Shown one piece after another: positions 44,068-56,394 of a DNA stretch of 64,000 bases. Position numbers and translations under genes: made by a program. Source of the stretch: Sanderia malayensis (taxonomy: Eukaryota; Cnidaria; Scyphozoa; Semaeostomeae; Pelagiidae); the NCBI GenBank assembly GCA_013076295.1, contig RQOL01000827.1, positions 30,997 to 94,996 on the forward strand, written 5' to 3'. Below the pieces are notes generated by a model. The model saw nothing but the letters and a program-made list of their open reading frames with translations. It was not told where the DNA came from and did no database searches. Every line of letters starts with the position of its first letter. The stretch's first letter is position 1.

Positions 44068-45241
44068 ATGGCGGACAGCAACGACGAGGACGACGACTTC
44101 ATTCGAGGTGAAACTCTGGATGTTTTCTTAGATTTATTGGACGAAGAATTGCTAGATAAAATGTTCCAAGACGAAATTAAACGTAGCACTAGAAAGATTC
44201 AATGTTCAGGAGAAGACTTCAGCGGGTTTAGCTGTGAAACATGCGGAAAATATACAAGACGAAAGGAGGCCTAAATCGACACACGAGAAAAAAACATAGC
44301 CTGCTGAATGATCCGAACGAAGATAACGGAACAGCCACTGACTTAACACCAGCTGTTATCGTTGATCTTGTGGAAAAATCTAAAGATGAGCTGCTGCAAA
44401 ATAGTTGCCTATCCCAAATTCATGCGGGATGTTATTGCTGTATTACCAGTTTCAATTGAACGAAGGTCCTACGCAGTGAACTAGAAATTGCTTCAGTAAC
44501 CTCAAAAAATATGCGGATGGAGAAAAATTTTATTCTTTTTTCTACGGCAAAATTATGAAGAATGCAAGTACATTTTTTCCAGATCTGCAACACCAATGTC
44601 AACACTACTTGCCAAGAAGCTTGGAGACAACATTTTGTTTTTTTTTCAAGAAACAGAAGCAGCTGCCTTGCCCAAAGTCTTGTGACCCAATTAGCACAAA
44701 AGAAATTGGTGGCCTCCAGTATTTGGCTGGATATGTGGTGATGAAGTTTTTGAAAAAAACAAGAAATAGTTCGAATTACAAATCTGAGTGCAGCCAATCT
44801 CTCATAGCAGTGCTGAACAATTTTATAGAGGAGGAAAATACATCTCAAAGGTTGATTGCCAGTCAAACACGAGGAGGTTTAACTGCTGTTAAGAAAGAAA
44901 TTCAGAAAATTTTTTTCTGCGCAGAAGAAGTCTTCAGAGCCCACACTTCAACACCCAGCCATGTGAAAAAAATAGATTTGCAGCCAATGGTGAACAATCT
45001 ATTGATGGACACAGTAGTCATCAGCATGTATAACAGTTTAGTTGAAACTGCTACTTCACAGATAGACTCAGAAGTAAAAACAAATCTGCTCGAAAACATG
45101 TTAAAGCTATACCTTCATGTAGAAGCATTTTCATTTGCAAGAGATATTACAGATAAGTACAAATATGCATCAAAAAAGAATAAAACTAAAGCTTTGCGGA
45201 AGGGCATCAAAAAGGCAACAGATCAACCAGACATTAATGAA
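44068..45241 (+). pseudogene. C2H2-finger protein, convergent partner in the P-like element
   Basis: ATG at 44068 opens an acidic N-terminus (MADSNDEDDDFIRGETLDVF). A C2H2 finger follows with C-X2-C-X12-H-X4-H spacing (CETCGKIYKTKGG then LNRHTRKKH), split across a frame break near 44250. Another frame (44555-45241) carries the rest: KEIGGLQYLAGYVVMKFLKK, then SQTRGGLTAVKKEIQKIFFC and a helical C-terminus with a lysine-rich tail. The AGYV...RGGL pattern recalls the C-terminal region of several eukaryotic transposases. It ends about 190 bp from the end of the P-type transposase running the other way. Function is unknown; a DNA-binding or regulatory partner is inferred from the finger. At least two frame breaks make this copy inactive. 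Confidence 0.55.
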
Positions 45242-45429
45242 TAAGTATTTAGCTAACTTCTAGGAACAGTTGCATGATTTGGTTTTTTTTAACGTGTACA
45301 TTGTAAACTAAAAGCACACAAGTAAGAACCACAACCCCGTGCAGTATAGCACATACACAGTCAATTGATACTAATCACTAATCATTTTTTTATAATACTG
45401 TTTGACCTTTTCTTTAACTTAGTGTTGTC

Positions 45430-48320
45430 AATGCTGTACCAGGAAAACTTTTTGTTTTTGCTTATGTGCTCCTTCTGTATTGCCCGGAGGTAACAGGAAC
45501 AATTGAGCGCTGCATCCGTATAGTGTTAGCATTGTATCCAAACTGATACAATGAAGGATTGTCATTTCTCCTCCCTAAGCTTCTTTGCCTGCCGAAGTAT
45601 TCTTCAAGAACATCTTGGTTAAATTTCTCTGTTAAAACGAATTCAAACCACTTTGTAAAAGAAACTTTGTTGCCTCAATAACAGAATGAACTGTTATTTT
45701 GATGCCCTCATATGTCTGGGGCAGACAAGAACATTCGCGCTTTAGCATTTTTTGAGATATTCTCACGTTTCTCAATGCCCTCCTTCCAGTCGGATAAGAA
45801 CTTTAAAAAAGAATGTTCCAGCCATTCAAATCTTTCATCATTTACACTTCTATAAGGTAATAAAAATGGCTTTCGTTTTTTTACACCTTCCACTTGACAT
45901 TTTCCTGACATTTAAAAAGCATCAAAAACCTATCCATGTTTCCACAAAGATCTGCTGTTGCATGCATTTCTTCGGGATAATATTCTTTGATAACCTTGGC
46001 AACAGAATCACTAGCAATTGAACTGCCAATCGTACATTCATGCATGAAAATGTAGTCAAGAAATATGTTCTTGTGACAGCTTTGAAATACTTTTCAATCC
46101 ACAGCTCATCTCGTCTTGTACAATCTTGCAAAAATGAACCCCATAAAATATGTTTTCCATCATTCCACATATATCTGTTTTCTTCCCATCACCTGTCAAT
46201 GTAAAAAAAAAATATTTATTGAATGCAATACTTTTATTGCAAAATCAAGTTGGGCATTGATTGTATTATCCAATTAAAAAATTATAATGAGGAATAATTT
46301 AAAATTTTCATGACTTTTCAAACAACCCAATTTTTGGACCACCCAATTTTACCAAATGCAAGTTCCTCACTTGAATGATAAACACAGTTTCGAGTTGTCT
46401 TCATTAGATGTGGTGCATCAGAGAAGAACCAAATAAATCGATCTGGTGCATATAAATTACAGAACGATGAACAACATCAGAACTTCCTGCTCCATCCAAT
46501 AGCTCATGCATCCGGGTAAAATTTCCTATTTGATGATGCTCCATCAGAAACAGCAGCAATGACAGGCAAATTGCAAGTCAGTTCCAGTATTTGCAACTGC
46601 CTCCCAGAATGTTGTCATAATTTGATATGCTGTCACTCCCTTTGTTGCCAAAATATGCAAACTGAACTTTAAATCTGATGCCAAACCCCTGACATAATAT
46701 ACCAAGGCGTTGAGAGGGCTAACTGGTCAACATCATCAAAGCAGGAGTAATTTAGGTCTGTGTCACCTAAATCCACAAAACCAATCAGTTTCCAGTATGT
46801 TTGTCGTACACCAAATTCTCCTGAATCTTCACCTCATCAATAGAAAATAACTATGTATCGCTGAAACACCTTTAAGCATTGATACAGTTTCAATTAACTC
46901 GTTGATCACTTGCGGGTTAAACCTGCTTTTGGCCTAATTGCATTTCTATAGTCCCGTAATGTTCTGCGACTTGGAAGGGTTAATATTTTTGCATTTCGAA
47001 GTTCATCATAGGCAGATGCAGATTTTGATGCCAAGGAAAGACAAATCGTATGATCATGGGATGGTATTTCTTGCTACCATTACGCAAAAGTCTAGTTTGC
47101 TGGTCCCAAAAGAGTTGCATGAATGGTGATGCATTTCAATATTATCATTCATAATACCAGATATGTCACTTGAGAGCTGATCATCAATTTTCACACCTGC
47201 AAATTTTATTTCTTTTTCCATCCTTTCAATTTTACTTTTCAGCTGTGACGTTTTCATTCTCTCCTCCTGCAAGGCTAACTTTACCCGGTTTTGGGTGTGT
47301 CTGTGACAATGGAGCATTGGCATGTGCAGGAATGTTATTCTTGCTTTGCTTGAAAATTTGATTTTTCTTGGCACGCTCTGTAAAAATGGCACAAGTGGAA
47401 CATTATTCCCCCATTTCTTGTGAGAGGAGGCAATTCTGTGCTCTTGAAAATGATTTGGCTTGCTGGAAGCTGTCACCATTCTTATCTATTTCCAGTTGGC
47501 ATGGAATATGATGGGTTTATAAGTTCATCAGATTTGATATCAGCAACCCCTGGACACAGTTTGTGATTTGACAGATCTTTAACAAACTTTGATATTGGTG
47601 GTGTTTTAATGGATCTTTTCTGTTCCTTATAAAGTGCGTGGTCATCGGGTAAAAGAAATCCATAGGCAGCACAGGTATATCCCAAGCTTTCGTCAACAAT
47701 TACCTCTAATTCAGGAACAATGTATGGTGTTTCAAAATATTTGAATGATATATTGCTTGAAACTGTTGGTGATTAACCCATCCATTTGCAGATAACTTTA
47801 ATTTTCCCACACGGGCTGCAAACTCACTGAAATTCTTGTAAGTTTTTACTTCCTCTTGTAAATCAACAATATTGTCTTTCACAATGTTAAGATGACATCG
47901 TTCAGTTATTTTTGCATGCTCCAAAGACTTCACTGGGAGATTTAATTTTGGAAGTGCACCAAAATCCAGAGACTTCCGTCCAGTTTCTGCAATTAAGTTT
48001 AATAATTTGTAAAAATGATTTACACAATATTTTCATGAAATTGTAGAATTCTTGGCATAAAATAAACCCAGGTGGCATTATTTAGGCCCAGTGTTTACAG
48101 GAGACTCTTGGTCTTCTTTTCGCTTGGCCTTGCCGCCTGTGCAAGTTGGTATGATTAAAGTGCCAACAAATGAAACTAAAGTATTCACTGATCACTTACT
48201 TGTCAGTTCAATATCTTTTCATCGTAATGTTTCTCGCAAATCCAAACATTTCCAGCTGCAATTTGGCACCGTTCGAAACCTGGTTGAATATTCGTCTAGA
48301 CGCAGATTCACATTCGACGC
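45430..48320 (-). pseudogene. P-element-like (THAP9-type) transposase, degenerate
   Basis: Minus-strand fragments in order match a P-type transposase. A THAP-like end is at about 48215-48320 (WICEKHYDEKIL) with a GTAAGT donor just after. An acceptor TTAATTGCAG lies at about 47990. Next come VKSLEHAKITERCHLNIV, a coiled segment (LALQEERMKTSQLKSKIERM) and the RNase H-like core region (RTLRDYRNAIRPKAGFNPQV, DEVKIQENLVYDKHTG). The C-terminal block at 45480-45632 reads [18 protein letters not shown] followed by [10 protein letters not shown]. These blocks are hallmark regions of Drosophila P and THAP9 relatives, enzymes that cut and paste DNA using GTP. Many frame breaks and stops separate the blocks, so this copy is dead. 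Confidence 0.7.
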
Positions 48321-48394
48321 AGATTCGACGCAGATTCACTTTAGACTAGCCGGGGGCGCTCGCGTTCGCTCGCTTCCCGGAGGGGGGCAAGTGA

Positions 48395-48674
48395 AAAAAA
48401 CTTAGTGTGGTTGGCGCACTTCGTGCGCTGCATTCGCTTACGCTCATGCCTCTTTGAACCCCACATACAATGGGTTAGCTCGCTGCGCTCGCCTGTGGTT
48501 GGCGCACTTCGTGCGCTGCATTCGCTTACGCTCATGCCCCTTTCAACCCCACATACAATGGGTTAGCTCGCTGCGCTCGCCTGTGGTTGGCGCACTTCGT
48601 GCGCTGCATTCGCTTATGCTCATGCCTCTTTGAACCCCACGTACAATAGGTTAGCTCGCTGCGCTCGCCTGATA
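48395..48674. repeat. 88-bp hairpin array, left block
   Basis: About three 88-bp units start at ttggcgcacttcgtgcgc (48411, 48499, 48587). Each unit carries a perfect hairpin GCGCAC-TTC-GTGCGC and the phrases gcattcgcttacgctcatgc and gctcgctgcgctcgcc. The array is interrupted on the right by the LTR-like repeat. Confidence 0.85.
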
Positions 48675-48678
48675 ATCC

Positions 48679-49085
48679 TGTAGTGTGCTCAGCAGCCTTA
48701 CCAATGAGCACTTCAACTAACTAGCGAATCATAACACGCATTCTAACACTTAACCATATTTATCAATTATTATCTAAACAAACATATTCATTAGCCTTTT
48801 ATAGTCAAACGTCTAACCATAACCTACTCTTAACCTTATTTGCTTAAGTATTTACGACACACCCAACCTCGCAACTTATATTTAATCAAACGCAACACTC
48901 AGTTAGTAGTTAATTAATTAAGCATTCATTTTGGTATCATACACACAAGAAAGAAATTGACATCGTTTCTCTTCGAGCCTTCTGACTACAAACTTCAAAG
49001 CAACTACGAAAGCTGGGTAAGTGTCTTGTAAACCTATTTCGATTAGTGATTATAGTAGCTACTCCAGCATTACTAAATTACTAAA
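48679..49085 (+). repeat. LTR-like interspersed repeat, copy 2
   Basis: The 407-bp relative of 3099-3491, from TGTAGTGTGCTCAGCAG to ATTACTAAA, is flanked by the 4-bp duplication ATCC (48675-48678 and 49086-49089). The related junction at about 50733 (gcctgataaccccttatc) is an uninterrupted version of the site. A strong donor-like GAAAGCTGGGTAAGTGTC lies inside at about 49010-49026. Confidence 0.75.
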
Positions 49086-49089
49086 ATCC

Positions 49090-49556
49090 CTTATCATAAT
49101 TTGTTGATTAAAACTTTGGGCTTGTTTACATTAGGCCTACCACGTGGGTCGGGCAAAAAGAGCCAATCAACTTGCAGCAAAAAGCGAGACGCGTCACGTG
49201 AACAGCGAACGCTTTGTTCGAATTTGGAATTCGCTACGCGAATTTGGAAGTTTCGTCAGCGTAAACCGTAGTTTTTTCGTGATAGCACAATTAGCAGAAT
49301 AATTAGTGGAATAATTCAATAATTAGGGAGAAAATCGAAAAACAAAATCCATTACCCTGGTTAAATTAATAAACGAAACACTCAGTGTGAATTTCATTGC
49401 CATATACCCACGTACAAAAAAGCCTTTGTGATTACACGGTTCACCGTTTCGGCCCATTGTTTTTGGGCGTTCGACCTATTGTTTCGGGTCGAATCTATTG
49501 TTTTTGGCAAGGAAAATGCGTCATCACGTGACATCGCAGAATAGTAATATTAGACT
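49090..49556 (+). repeat. flanking repeat R, copy 1
   Basis: Direct copy of about 50740-51501, sharing ccttatcataatttgtt, gcgtaaaccgtagtttttt, ccattaccctggttaaa and tcacgtgacatcgcagaat. About 250 bp present in copy 2 (about 50810-51070) are missing. Several acccattgtttcgggtcga-type phrases occur in tandem. Confidence 0.75.
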
Positions 49557-50735
49557 AGGGGTCATCACTCGCTTCGCTCGTTCGCCCCAGCCCGTCAAGT
49601 AAAAAAGGCTTAATCTGGTTGGCGCACTTCGTGCGCTGCATTCGCTCACGCTCATGCCCCTTTCTACCCCACTTACAATGGGTTAGCTCGCTGCGCTCGC
49701 CTATGGTTGGCGCACTTCGTGCGCTGCACTCGCTAACGCTCATGCCCCTTTCAACCCCACTTACAATGGGTTAGCTCGCTGCGCTCGCCTATAGTTGGCG
49801 CACTTCGTGCGCTGCATTCGCTAACGCTCATGCCCCTTTCTACCCCACTACAATGGGTTAGCTCGCTGCGCTCGCCTATGGTTGGCGCACTTCGTGCGCT
49901 ACATTCGCTAACGCTCATGCCCCTTTCAACCCCACTTACAATGGGTTAGCTCGCTGCGCTCGCCTGTCTATCTATTATCAAGAAACATTGACTAATAGGG
50001 CGCACTTCGTGCGCTGCATTCGCTTCGCTCATGCCTCTTTCAACCCCACGTACAATGGGTTAGCTCGCTGCGCTCGCCTGTCTATCTGTTATCAAGAAAC
50101 ATTGACTGATAAGGCGCACTTCGTGCGCTGCATTCGCTTCGCTCAGGCCTCTTTCAACCCCACGTACAGTGGGTTAGCTCGCTGCGCTCGCCTATGGTTG
50201 GCGCACTTCGTGCGCTGCATTCGCTTCGCTCATGCCTTTTTCAACCCCACGTACAATGGGTTAGCTCGCTGCGCTCGCCTGTCTATCTATTATCAAGAAA
50301 CATTGACTGATAGGGCGCACTTCGTGCGCTGCATTCGCTTCGCTCATGCCTCTTTCAACCCCACGTACAGTGGGTTAGCTCGCTGCGCTCGCCTGTCTAT
50401 ATATTATCAAGAAACATTGACTGATAGGGCGCACTTCGTGCGCTGCATTCGCTTCGCTCATGCCTCTTTCAACCCCACGTACAATGGGTTAGCTCGCTGC
50501 GCTCGCCTGTCTATCTATTATCAAGAAACATTGACTGATAGGGCGCACTTCGTGCGCTGCATTCGCTTCGCTCATGCCTCTTTCAACCCCACGTACAGTG
50601 GGTTAGCTCGCTGCGCTCGCCTGTCTATCTATTATCAAGAAACATTGACTGATAGTGCGCACTTCGTGCGCTGCATTCGCTTCGCTCATGCCTCTGCCTA
50701 CTCCTCTTGCAACAGTTTGGCTCGCTTCGCTCGCC
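49557..50735. repeat. 88/114-bp hairpin array, right block
   Basis: Four 87-88-bp units (from 49619, 49707, 49795, 49882) are followed by seven or so longer units, mostly 114 bp, with an extra ctatctattatcaagaaacattgactgat segment in two parts. All keep the GCGCAC-TTC-GTGCGC hairpin. Because 114 is a multiple of three, one frame stays open across 49988-50842 with a 38-residue repeat; this is a by-product of the period and not a supported gene. Confidence 0.85.
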
Positions 50736-51501
50736 TGATAACCCCTTATCATAATTTGTTTATTAAAACCTTGGGCTTGTTTACATTAGGCCTAAGCGTC
50801 GCAAGCATGCCGAAGCAACAATGGCGGTCGCCTACTACCTAAACTACAACTATCTCACTCGAAAAACAAAACAAAGCTATCACCTGTGTTCTCAATTGTT
50901 TCCTGTAATTTTCCAGAGGTCTCTCAAACAATTAGCAAGTCTTTACAAAGATAATTCAGGTCGTAAAACACTTTGAAAGGCGCCCAGTTATCCTTTGTGT
51001 TCAAAACAAAAACACGCGTCTTCTCCAAAAGTACCTGCTGTTCAACCCGAGGGCAAATTTGCATGATAACGACAAACGCGTGACTGTTCACGTGAAGTCG
51101 CGAAAAAGCCAATCAAATTGCAGGAAAAGGCGAAACGGGTCACGTGAAGAGCGAATACTGTGCTCGAAAATGGAATTCGGGACGCGAATTTGGAAGTTTC
51201 GCCAGCGTAAACCGTAGTTTTTTCGTGATAGCACAATTAGCAGAATAATTAGTGGAATAATTCAAAATTTCAGGAGAAAATCGAAAAACAAAATCCATTA
51301 CCCTGGTTAAAATAATAAACTAAACATTCAGTGTGAATTTCATTGCCATATACCCACATACAAAAAAGCCTTTGTGATTACACGGTTCGCCGTTTCGGCC
51401 CATTGTTTTCGGGCGTTCGACCTATTGTTTCGGGTCGAATCTATTGTTTTAGGCAGAGTTTCGCCACCGTCACGTGACATCGCAGAATAGTAATATTAGA
51501 T
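50736..51501 (+). repeat. flanking repeat R, copy 2
   Basis: The longer copy of repeat R. It directly follows the array, as copy 1 follows the left block, so array plus R form a unit of about 2 kb that has been duplicated. It ends at gcagaatagtaatattaga, next to the 189-bp satellite. Confidence 0.75.
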
Positions 51502-51519
51502 GCCCATAACTACGAAGAA

Positions 51520-54500
51520 GTAGAAAATACACCAGCAATGTTGCATATTAGAGGCATCAGCATTAGCATGTGCATCATTTGAGCAAAAAACCACGTTTCT
51601 ATCTCTTTCAGGGGGCCCGAGAAAACTCCGGATAGGAGCACCCCCATTTGAGGAAGTGAAGACTTTACGAGTCTCGCACAGTTTCAAGTATCCCGTACGG
51701 GATTAAAACTTCAAAATACACCAGCAATGTTGCATATTAGAGGCATCAGCATTAGCATGTGCATCATTTGAGCAAAAAACCAGGTTTCTATCTCTTACAG
51801 GGGGCCCGAGAAAACTCCGGATAGGAGCACCCCCATTTGAGGAAGTTGAGACTTTTTTGAGTCTCGCACAGTTTCAAGTGTCCCGTACGGGATTAAAACT
51901 TCAAAATACACCAGCAATGTTGCATATTAGAGGCATCAGCATTAGCATGTGCATCATTTGAGCAAAAAACCAGGTTTCTATCTCTTACAGGGGGCCCGAG
52001 AAAACTCCGGATAGGAGCACCCCCATTTGAGGAAGTGAAGACTTTACGAGTCTCGCACAGTTTCAAGTATCCCGTACGGGATTAAAACTTCAAAATACAA
52101 CAGCAATGTTGCATATTAGAGCCATCAGCATTAGCATGTGCATCATTTGAGCAAAAAACCAGGTTTCTATCTCTTACAGGGGGCCCGAGAAAACTCCGGA
52201 TAGGAGCGCCCCCATTTGAGGAAGTTGAGACTTTTTTGAGTCTCGCACAGTTTCAAGTGTCCCGTACGGGATTAAAACTTCAAAATACACCAGCAATGTT
52301 GCATATTAGAGGCATCAGCATTAGCATGTGCATCATTTGAGCAAAAAACCAGGTTTCTATCTCTTACAGGGGGCCCGAGAAAACTCCGGATAGGAGCACC
52401 CCCATTTGAGGAAGTGAAGACTTTACGAGTCTCGCACAGTTTCAAGTATCCCGTACGGGATTAAAACTTCAAAATACAACAGCAATGTTGCATATTAGAG
52501 CCATCAGCATTAGCATGTGCATCATTTGAGCAAAAAACCAGGTTTCTATCTCTTACAGGGGGCCCGAGAAAACTCCGGATAGGAGCACCCCCATTTGAGG
52601 AAGTGAAGACTTTACGAGTCTCGCACAGTTTCAAGTATCCCGTACGGGATTAAAACTTCAAAATACAACAGCAATGTTGCATATTAGAGCCATCAGCATT
52701 AGCATGTGCATCATTTGAGCAAAAAACCAGGTTTCTATCTCTTACAGGGGGCCCGAGAAAACTCCGGATAGGAGCGCCCCCATTTGAGGAAGTTGAGACT
52801 TTTTGAGTCTCGCACAGTTTCAAGTGTCCCGTACGGGATTAAAACTTCAAAATACACCAGCAATGTTGCATATTAGAGGCATCAGCATTAGCATGTGCAT
52901 CATTTGAGCAAAAAACCAGGTTTCTATCTCTTACAGGGGGCCCGAGAAAACTCCGGATAGGAGCACCCCCATTTGAGGAAGTGAAGACTTTACGAGTCTC
53001 GCACAGTTTCAAGTATCCCGTACGGGATTAAAACTTCAAAATACAACAGCAATGTTGCATATTAGAGCCATCAGCATTAGCATGTGCATCATTTGAGCAA
53101 AAAACCAGGTTTCTATCTCTTACAGGGGGCCCGAGAAAACTCCGGATAGGAGCGCCCCCATTTGAGGAAGTGAAGACTTTACGAGTCTCGCACAGTTTCA
53201 AGTATCCCGTACGGGATTAAAACTTCAAAATACACCAGCAATGTTGCATATTAGAGGCATCAGCATTAGTATGTGCATCATTTGAGCAAAAAACCAGGTT
53301 TCTATCTCTTACAGGGGGCCCGAGAAAACTCCGGATAGGAGCACCCCCATTTGAGGAAGTTGAGACTTTTTTGAGTCTCGCACAGTTTCAAGTGTCCCGT
53401 ACGGGATTAAAACTTCAAAATACACCAGCAATGTTGCATATTAGAGGCATCAGCATTAGCATGTGCATCATTTGAGCAAAAAACCAGGTTTCTATCTCTT
53501 ACAGGGGGCCCGAGAAAACTCCGGATAGGAGCACCCCCATTTGAGGAAGTGAAGACTTTACGAGTCTCGCACAGTTTCAAGTATCCCGTACGGGATTAAA
53601 ACTTCAAAATACACCAGCAATGTTGCATATTAGAGGCATCAGCCTTAGCATGTGCATCATTTGAGCAAAAAACCAGGTTTCTATCTCCTACAGGGGGCCC
53701 GAGAAAACTCCGGATAGGAGCACCCCCATTTGAGAAAGTGAAGACTTTACGAGTCTCGCACCGTTTCAAGTATCCCGTACGGGATTAAAACTTCAAAATA
53801 CACCAACAATGTTGCATATTTGAGGCATCAGCATTAGCATGTGCATCATTTGAGCAAAAAACCAGGTTTCTATCTCTTACAGGGGGCCCGAGAAAACTCC
53901 GGATAGGAGCGCCCCCATTTGAGGAAGTGAAGACTTTACGAGTCTCGCACAGTTTCAAGTATCCCGTACGGGATTAAAACTTCAAAATACACCAGCAATG
54001 TTGCATATTAGAGGCATCAGCATTAGCATGTGCATCATTTGAGCAAAAAATCAGGTTTCTATCTCTTACAGGGGGCCCGAGAAAACTCCGGATAGGAGCA
54101 CCCCCATTTGAGGAAGTTGAGACTTTTTTGAGTCTCGCACAGTTTCAAGTGTCCCGTACGGGATTAAAACTTCAAAATACACCAGCAATGTTGCATATTA
54201 GAGGCATCAGCATTAGCATGTGCATCATTTGAGCAAAAAACCAGGTTTCTATCTCTTACAGGGGGCCCGAGAAAACTCCGGATAGGAGCACCCCCATTTG
54301 AGGAAGTGAAGACTTTACGAGTCTCGCACAGTTTCAAGTATCCCGTACGGGATTAAAACTTCAAAATACACCAGCAATGTTGCATATTAGAGGCATCAGC
54401 ATTAGCATGTGCATCATTTGAGCAAAAAACCAGGTTTCTATCTCTTACAGGGGGCCCGAGAAAACTCCGGATAGGAGCACCCCCATTTGAGAAAGTGAAG

Positions 54501-55830
54501 ACTTTACGAGTCTCGCACAGTTTCAAGTATCCCGTACGGGATTAAAACTTCAAAATACACCAGCAATGTTGCATATTAGAGGCATCAGCATTAGCATGTG
54601 CATCATTTGAGCAAAAAACCAGGTTTCTATCTCTTACAGGGGGCCCGATAAAACTCCGGATAGGAGCACCCCCATTTGAGGAAGTGAAGACTTTACGAGT
54701 CTCGCACAGTTTCAAGTATCCCGTACGGGATTAAAACTTCAAAATACAACAGCAATGTTGCATATTACAGGCATCAGCATTACCATGTGCATCATTTGAG
54801 CAAAAAACCACGTTTATATCTCTCACAGGGGGCCCGAGAAAACTCCGGATAGGAGCACTCCCATTTGAGGAAGTGAAGACTTTACGAGTCTCGCACAGTT
54901 TCAAGTATCCCGTACGGGATTAAAACTTCAAAATACACCAGCAATGTTGCATATTAGAGGCATCAGCATTAGCATGTGCATCATTTGAGCAAAAAACCAG
55001 GTTTCCATCTCCTACAGGGGGCCCGAGAAAACTCCGGATAGGAGCACCCCCATTTGAGGAAGTGAAGACTTTACGAGTCTCGCACTGTTTCAAGTATCCC
55101 GTACGGGATTAAAACTTCAAAATACACAAGCAATGTTGGATATTAGAGGCATCAGCATTAGCATGTGCATCATTTGAGCAAAAAACCAGGTTTCTATCTC
55201 TTACAGGGGGCCCGAGAAAACTCCGGATAGGAGCACCCCCATTTGAGGAAGTGAAGACTTTACGAGTCTCGCACAGTTTCAAGTATCCCGTACGGGATTA
55301 AAACTTCAAAATACACCAGCAATGTTGCATATTAGAGGCATCAGCATTAGCATGTGCATCATTTGAGCAAAAAACCAGGTTTCTATCTCCTACAGGGGGC
55401 CCGAAAAGACTCCGGATAGGAGCACCCCCATTTGAGAAAGTGAAGACTTTACGAGTCTCGCACAGTTTCAAGTATCCCGTACGGGATTAAAACTTCAAAA
55501 TACACCAGCAATGTTGCATATTAGAGGCATTAGCATTAGCATGTGCATCATTTGAGCAAAAAACCAGGTTTCTATCTCTTACAGGGGGCCCGAGAAAACT
55601 CCGGATAGGAGCACCCCCATTTTAGGAAGTTAAGACTTTTTTGAGTCTCGCACAGTTTCAAGTATCCCGTACGGAATTAAAACCTCAAATTACACCAGCA
55701 ATGTTGCATATTAGAGGCATCAGCATTAGCATGTGCATCATTTGAGCAAAAAACCAGGCTTTTATCTCTCACAGGGGGCCTGCGAAAACTCCGGATAGGA
55801 GCGCCCCCATTTGAGGAAGTGAAGACATTG
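51520..55830. repeat. 189-bp satellite array, about 23 units
   Basis: Head-to-tail units of 189-190 bp contain ccagcaatgttgcatatta, gggggcccgagaaaactcc and the perfect 14-bp palindrome ATCCCGTACGGGAT. Two unit types differ at the hairpin before the palindrome: type A gaagactttacgagtctc and type B gagacttttttgagtctc, with tatccc in A and tgtccc in B. Type B occurs at about units 2, 4, 7, 10, 14 and 22. Terminal units are the most diverged. It is satellite DNA with no supported product. Confidence 0.9.
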
Positions 55831-55978
55831 GAGACAATAATGCGGCAGTAAGTGTTCAAAAAACAGCAAGGTTAATAACAAAAGAATATACTCTAACTAG
55901 CAACAGTTAACTTTCAAAAGAATAAGAAGACTTCAAATAATGTTGGCTGAAACTGCGGTCTGTATCTCTTTGGACTAA

Positions 55979-56270
55979 TTATTTGAATTTCACTGCATTT
56001 TGCAAAGCACGGCTAAACCCATCATCTTTTGAGATTATTCTGACAATTCTCAAAGAGGTAAACTCAGTCGAATTGTCTTGAAAGCATTCTAAAAGTGACT
56101 GCATAATCAGCGCAGCAGTTTTCTTTCTGTCCGGTTTAGAAAATCTGTCCAGCATCATGTAGGGCTCAATCGCAATTGAATAAAACCCTTTTCATCTCCT
56201 AGGTGCATAAAACCTTGCAGAACTTGCGAGATAATCTGCGGTTCATTCTTTCTTTTTCGTTCTTCTAATT
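55979..56270 (-). CDS. Ulp1-like gene, last coding exon
   Basis: The acceptor ATTTATAG at 56271 joins the G of the previous exon to AA, giving ELEERKRKNEPQIISQVLQG and FMHLGDEKG. Around 56185-56195 the frame shifts by one base in an A/G run and continues open as FYSIAIEPYMMLDRFS, KPDRKKTAALIMQSLLECF and RIVRIISKDDGFSRAL to TAA at 55979-55981. The 70 open codons after the break suggest a recent mutation or a base-call error rather than long decay. The region is helical and charged; no known domain is recognised. Confidence 0.55.
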
Positions 56271-56394
56271 CTATAAATCAATAAAAAGATGAGGTGTATA
56301 CTCTTCCCAGTAACAAATGTTACGGTCTGAGAACAATATACTACAACTATAAGGAACAATCCGATATTCATGTAATTAATGCGAATATGTTTAC

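Noticed and set aside
44241..44459. Separate 72-codon gene
   Set aside because: It holds the second half of the C2H2 finger and is better explained as a frame-shifted part of the gene starting at 44068.
47054..47479. 141-codon frame as an independent gene
   Set aside because: It fits in order as the coiled-coil part of the P-like transposase.
49988..50842. 284-codon open frame with a 38-residue repeat
   Set aside because: It runs exactly through the 114-bp tandem units; the open frame follows from a period divisible by three and identical units, and there is no independent coding signal.
48395..51501. CRISPR-like array
   Set aside because: Units are near-identical along their whole length without unique spacers, in a eukaryotic context.
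51520..55830. Hammerhead ribozyme, 5S rRNA, snRNA or spliced-leader repeat in the satellite unit
   Set aside because: The CUGAUGA/GAAA core, 5S landmarks and a convincing Sm site are absent. A donor-like GTAAGAG alone is not enough.
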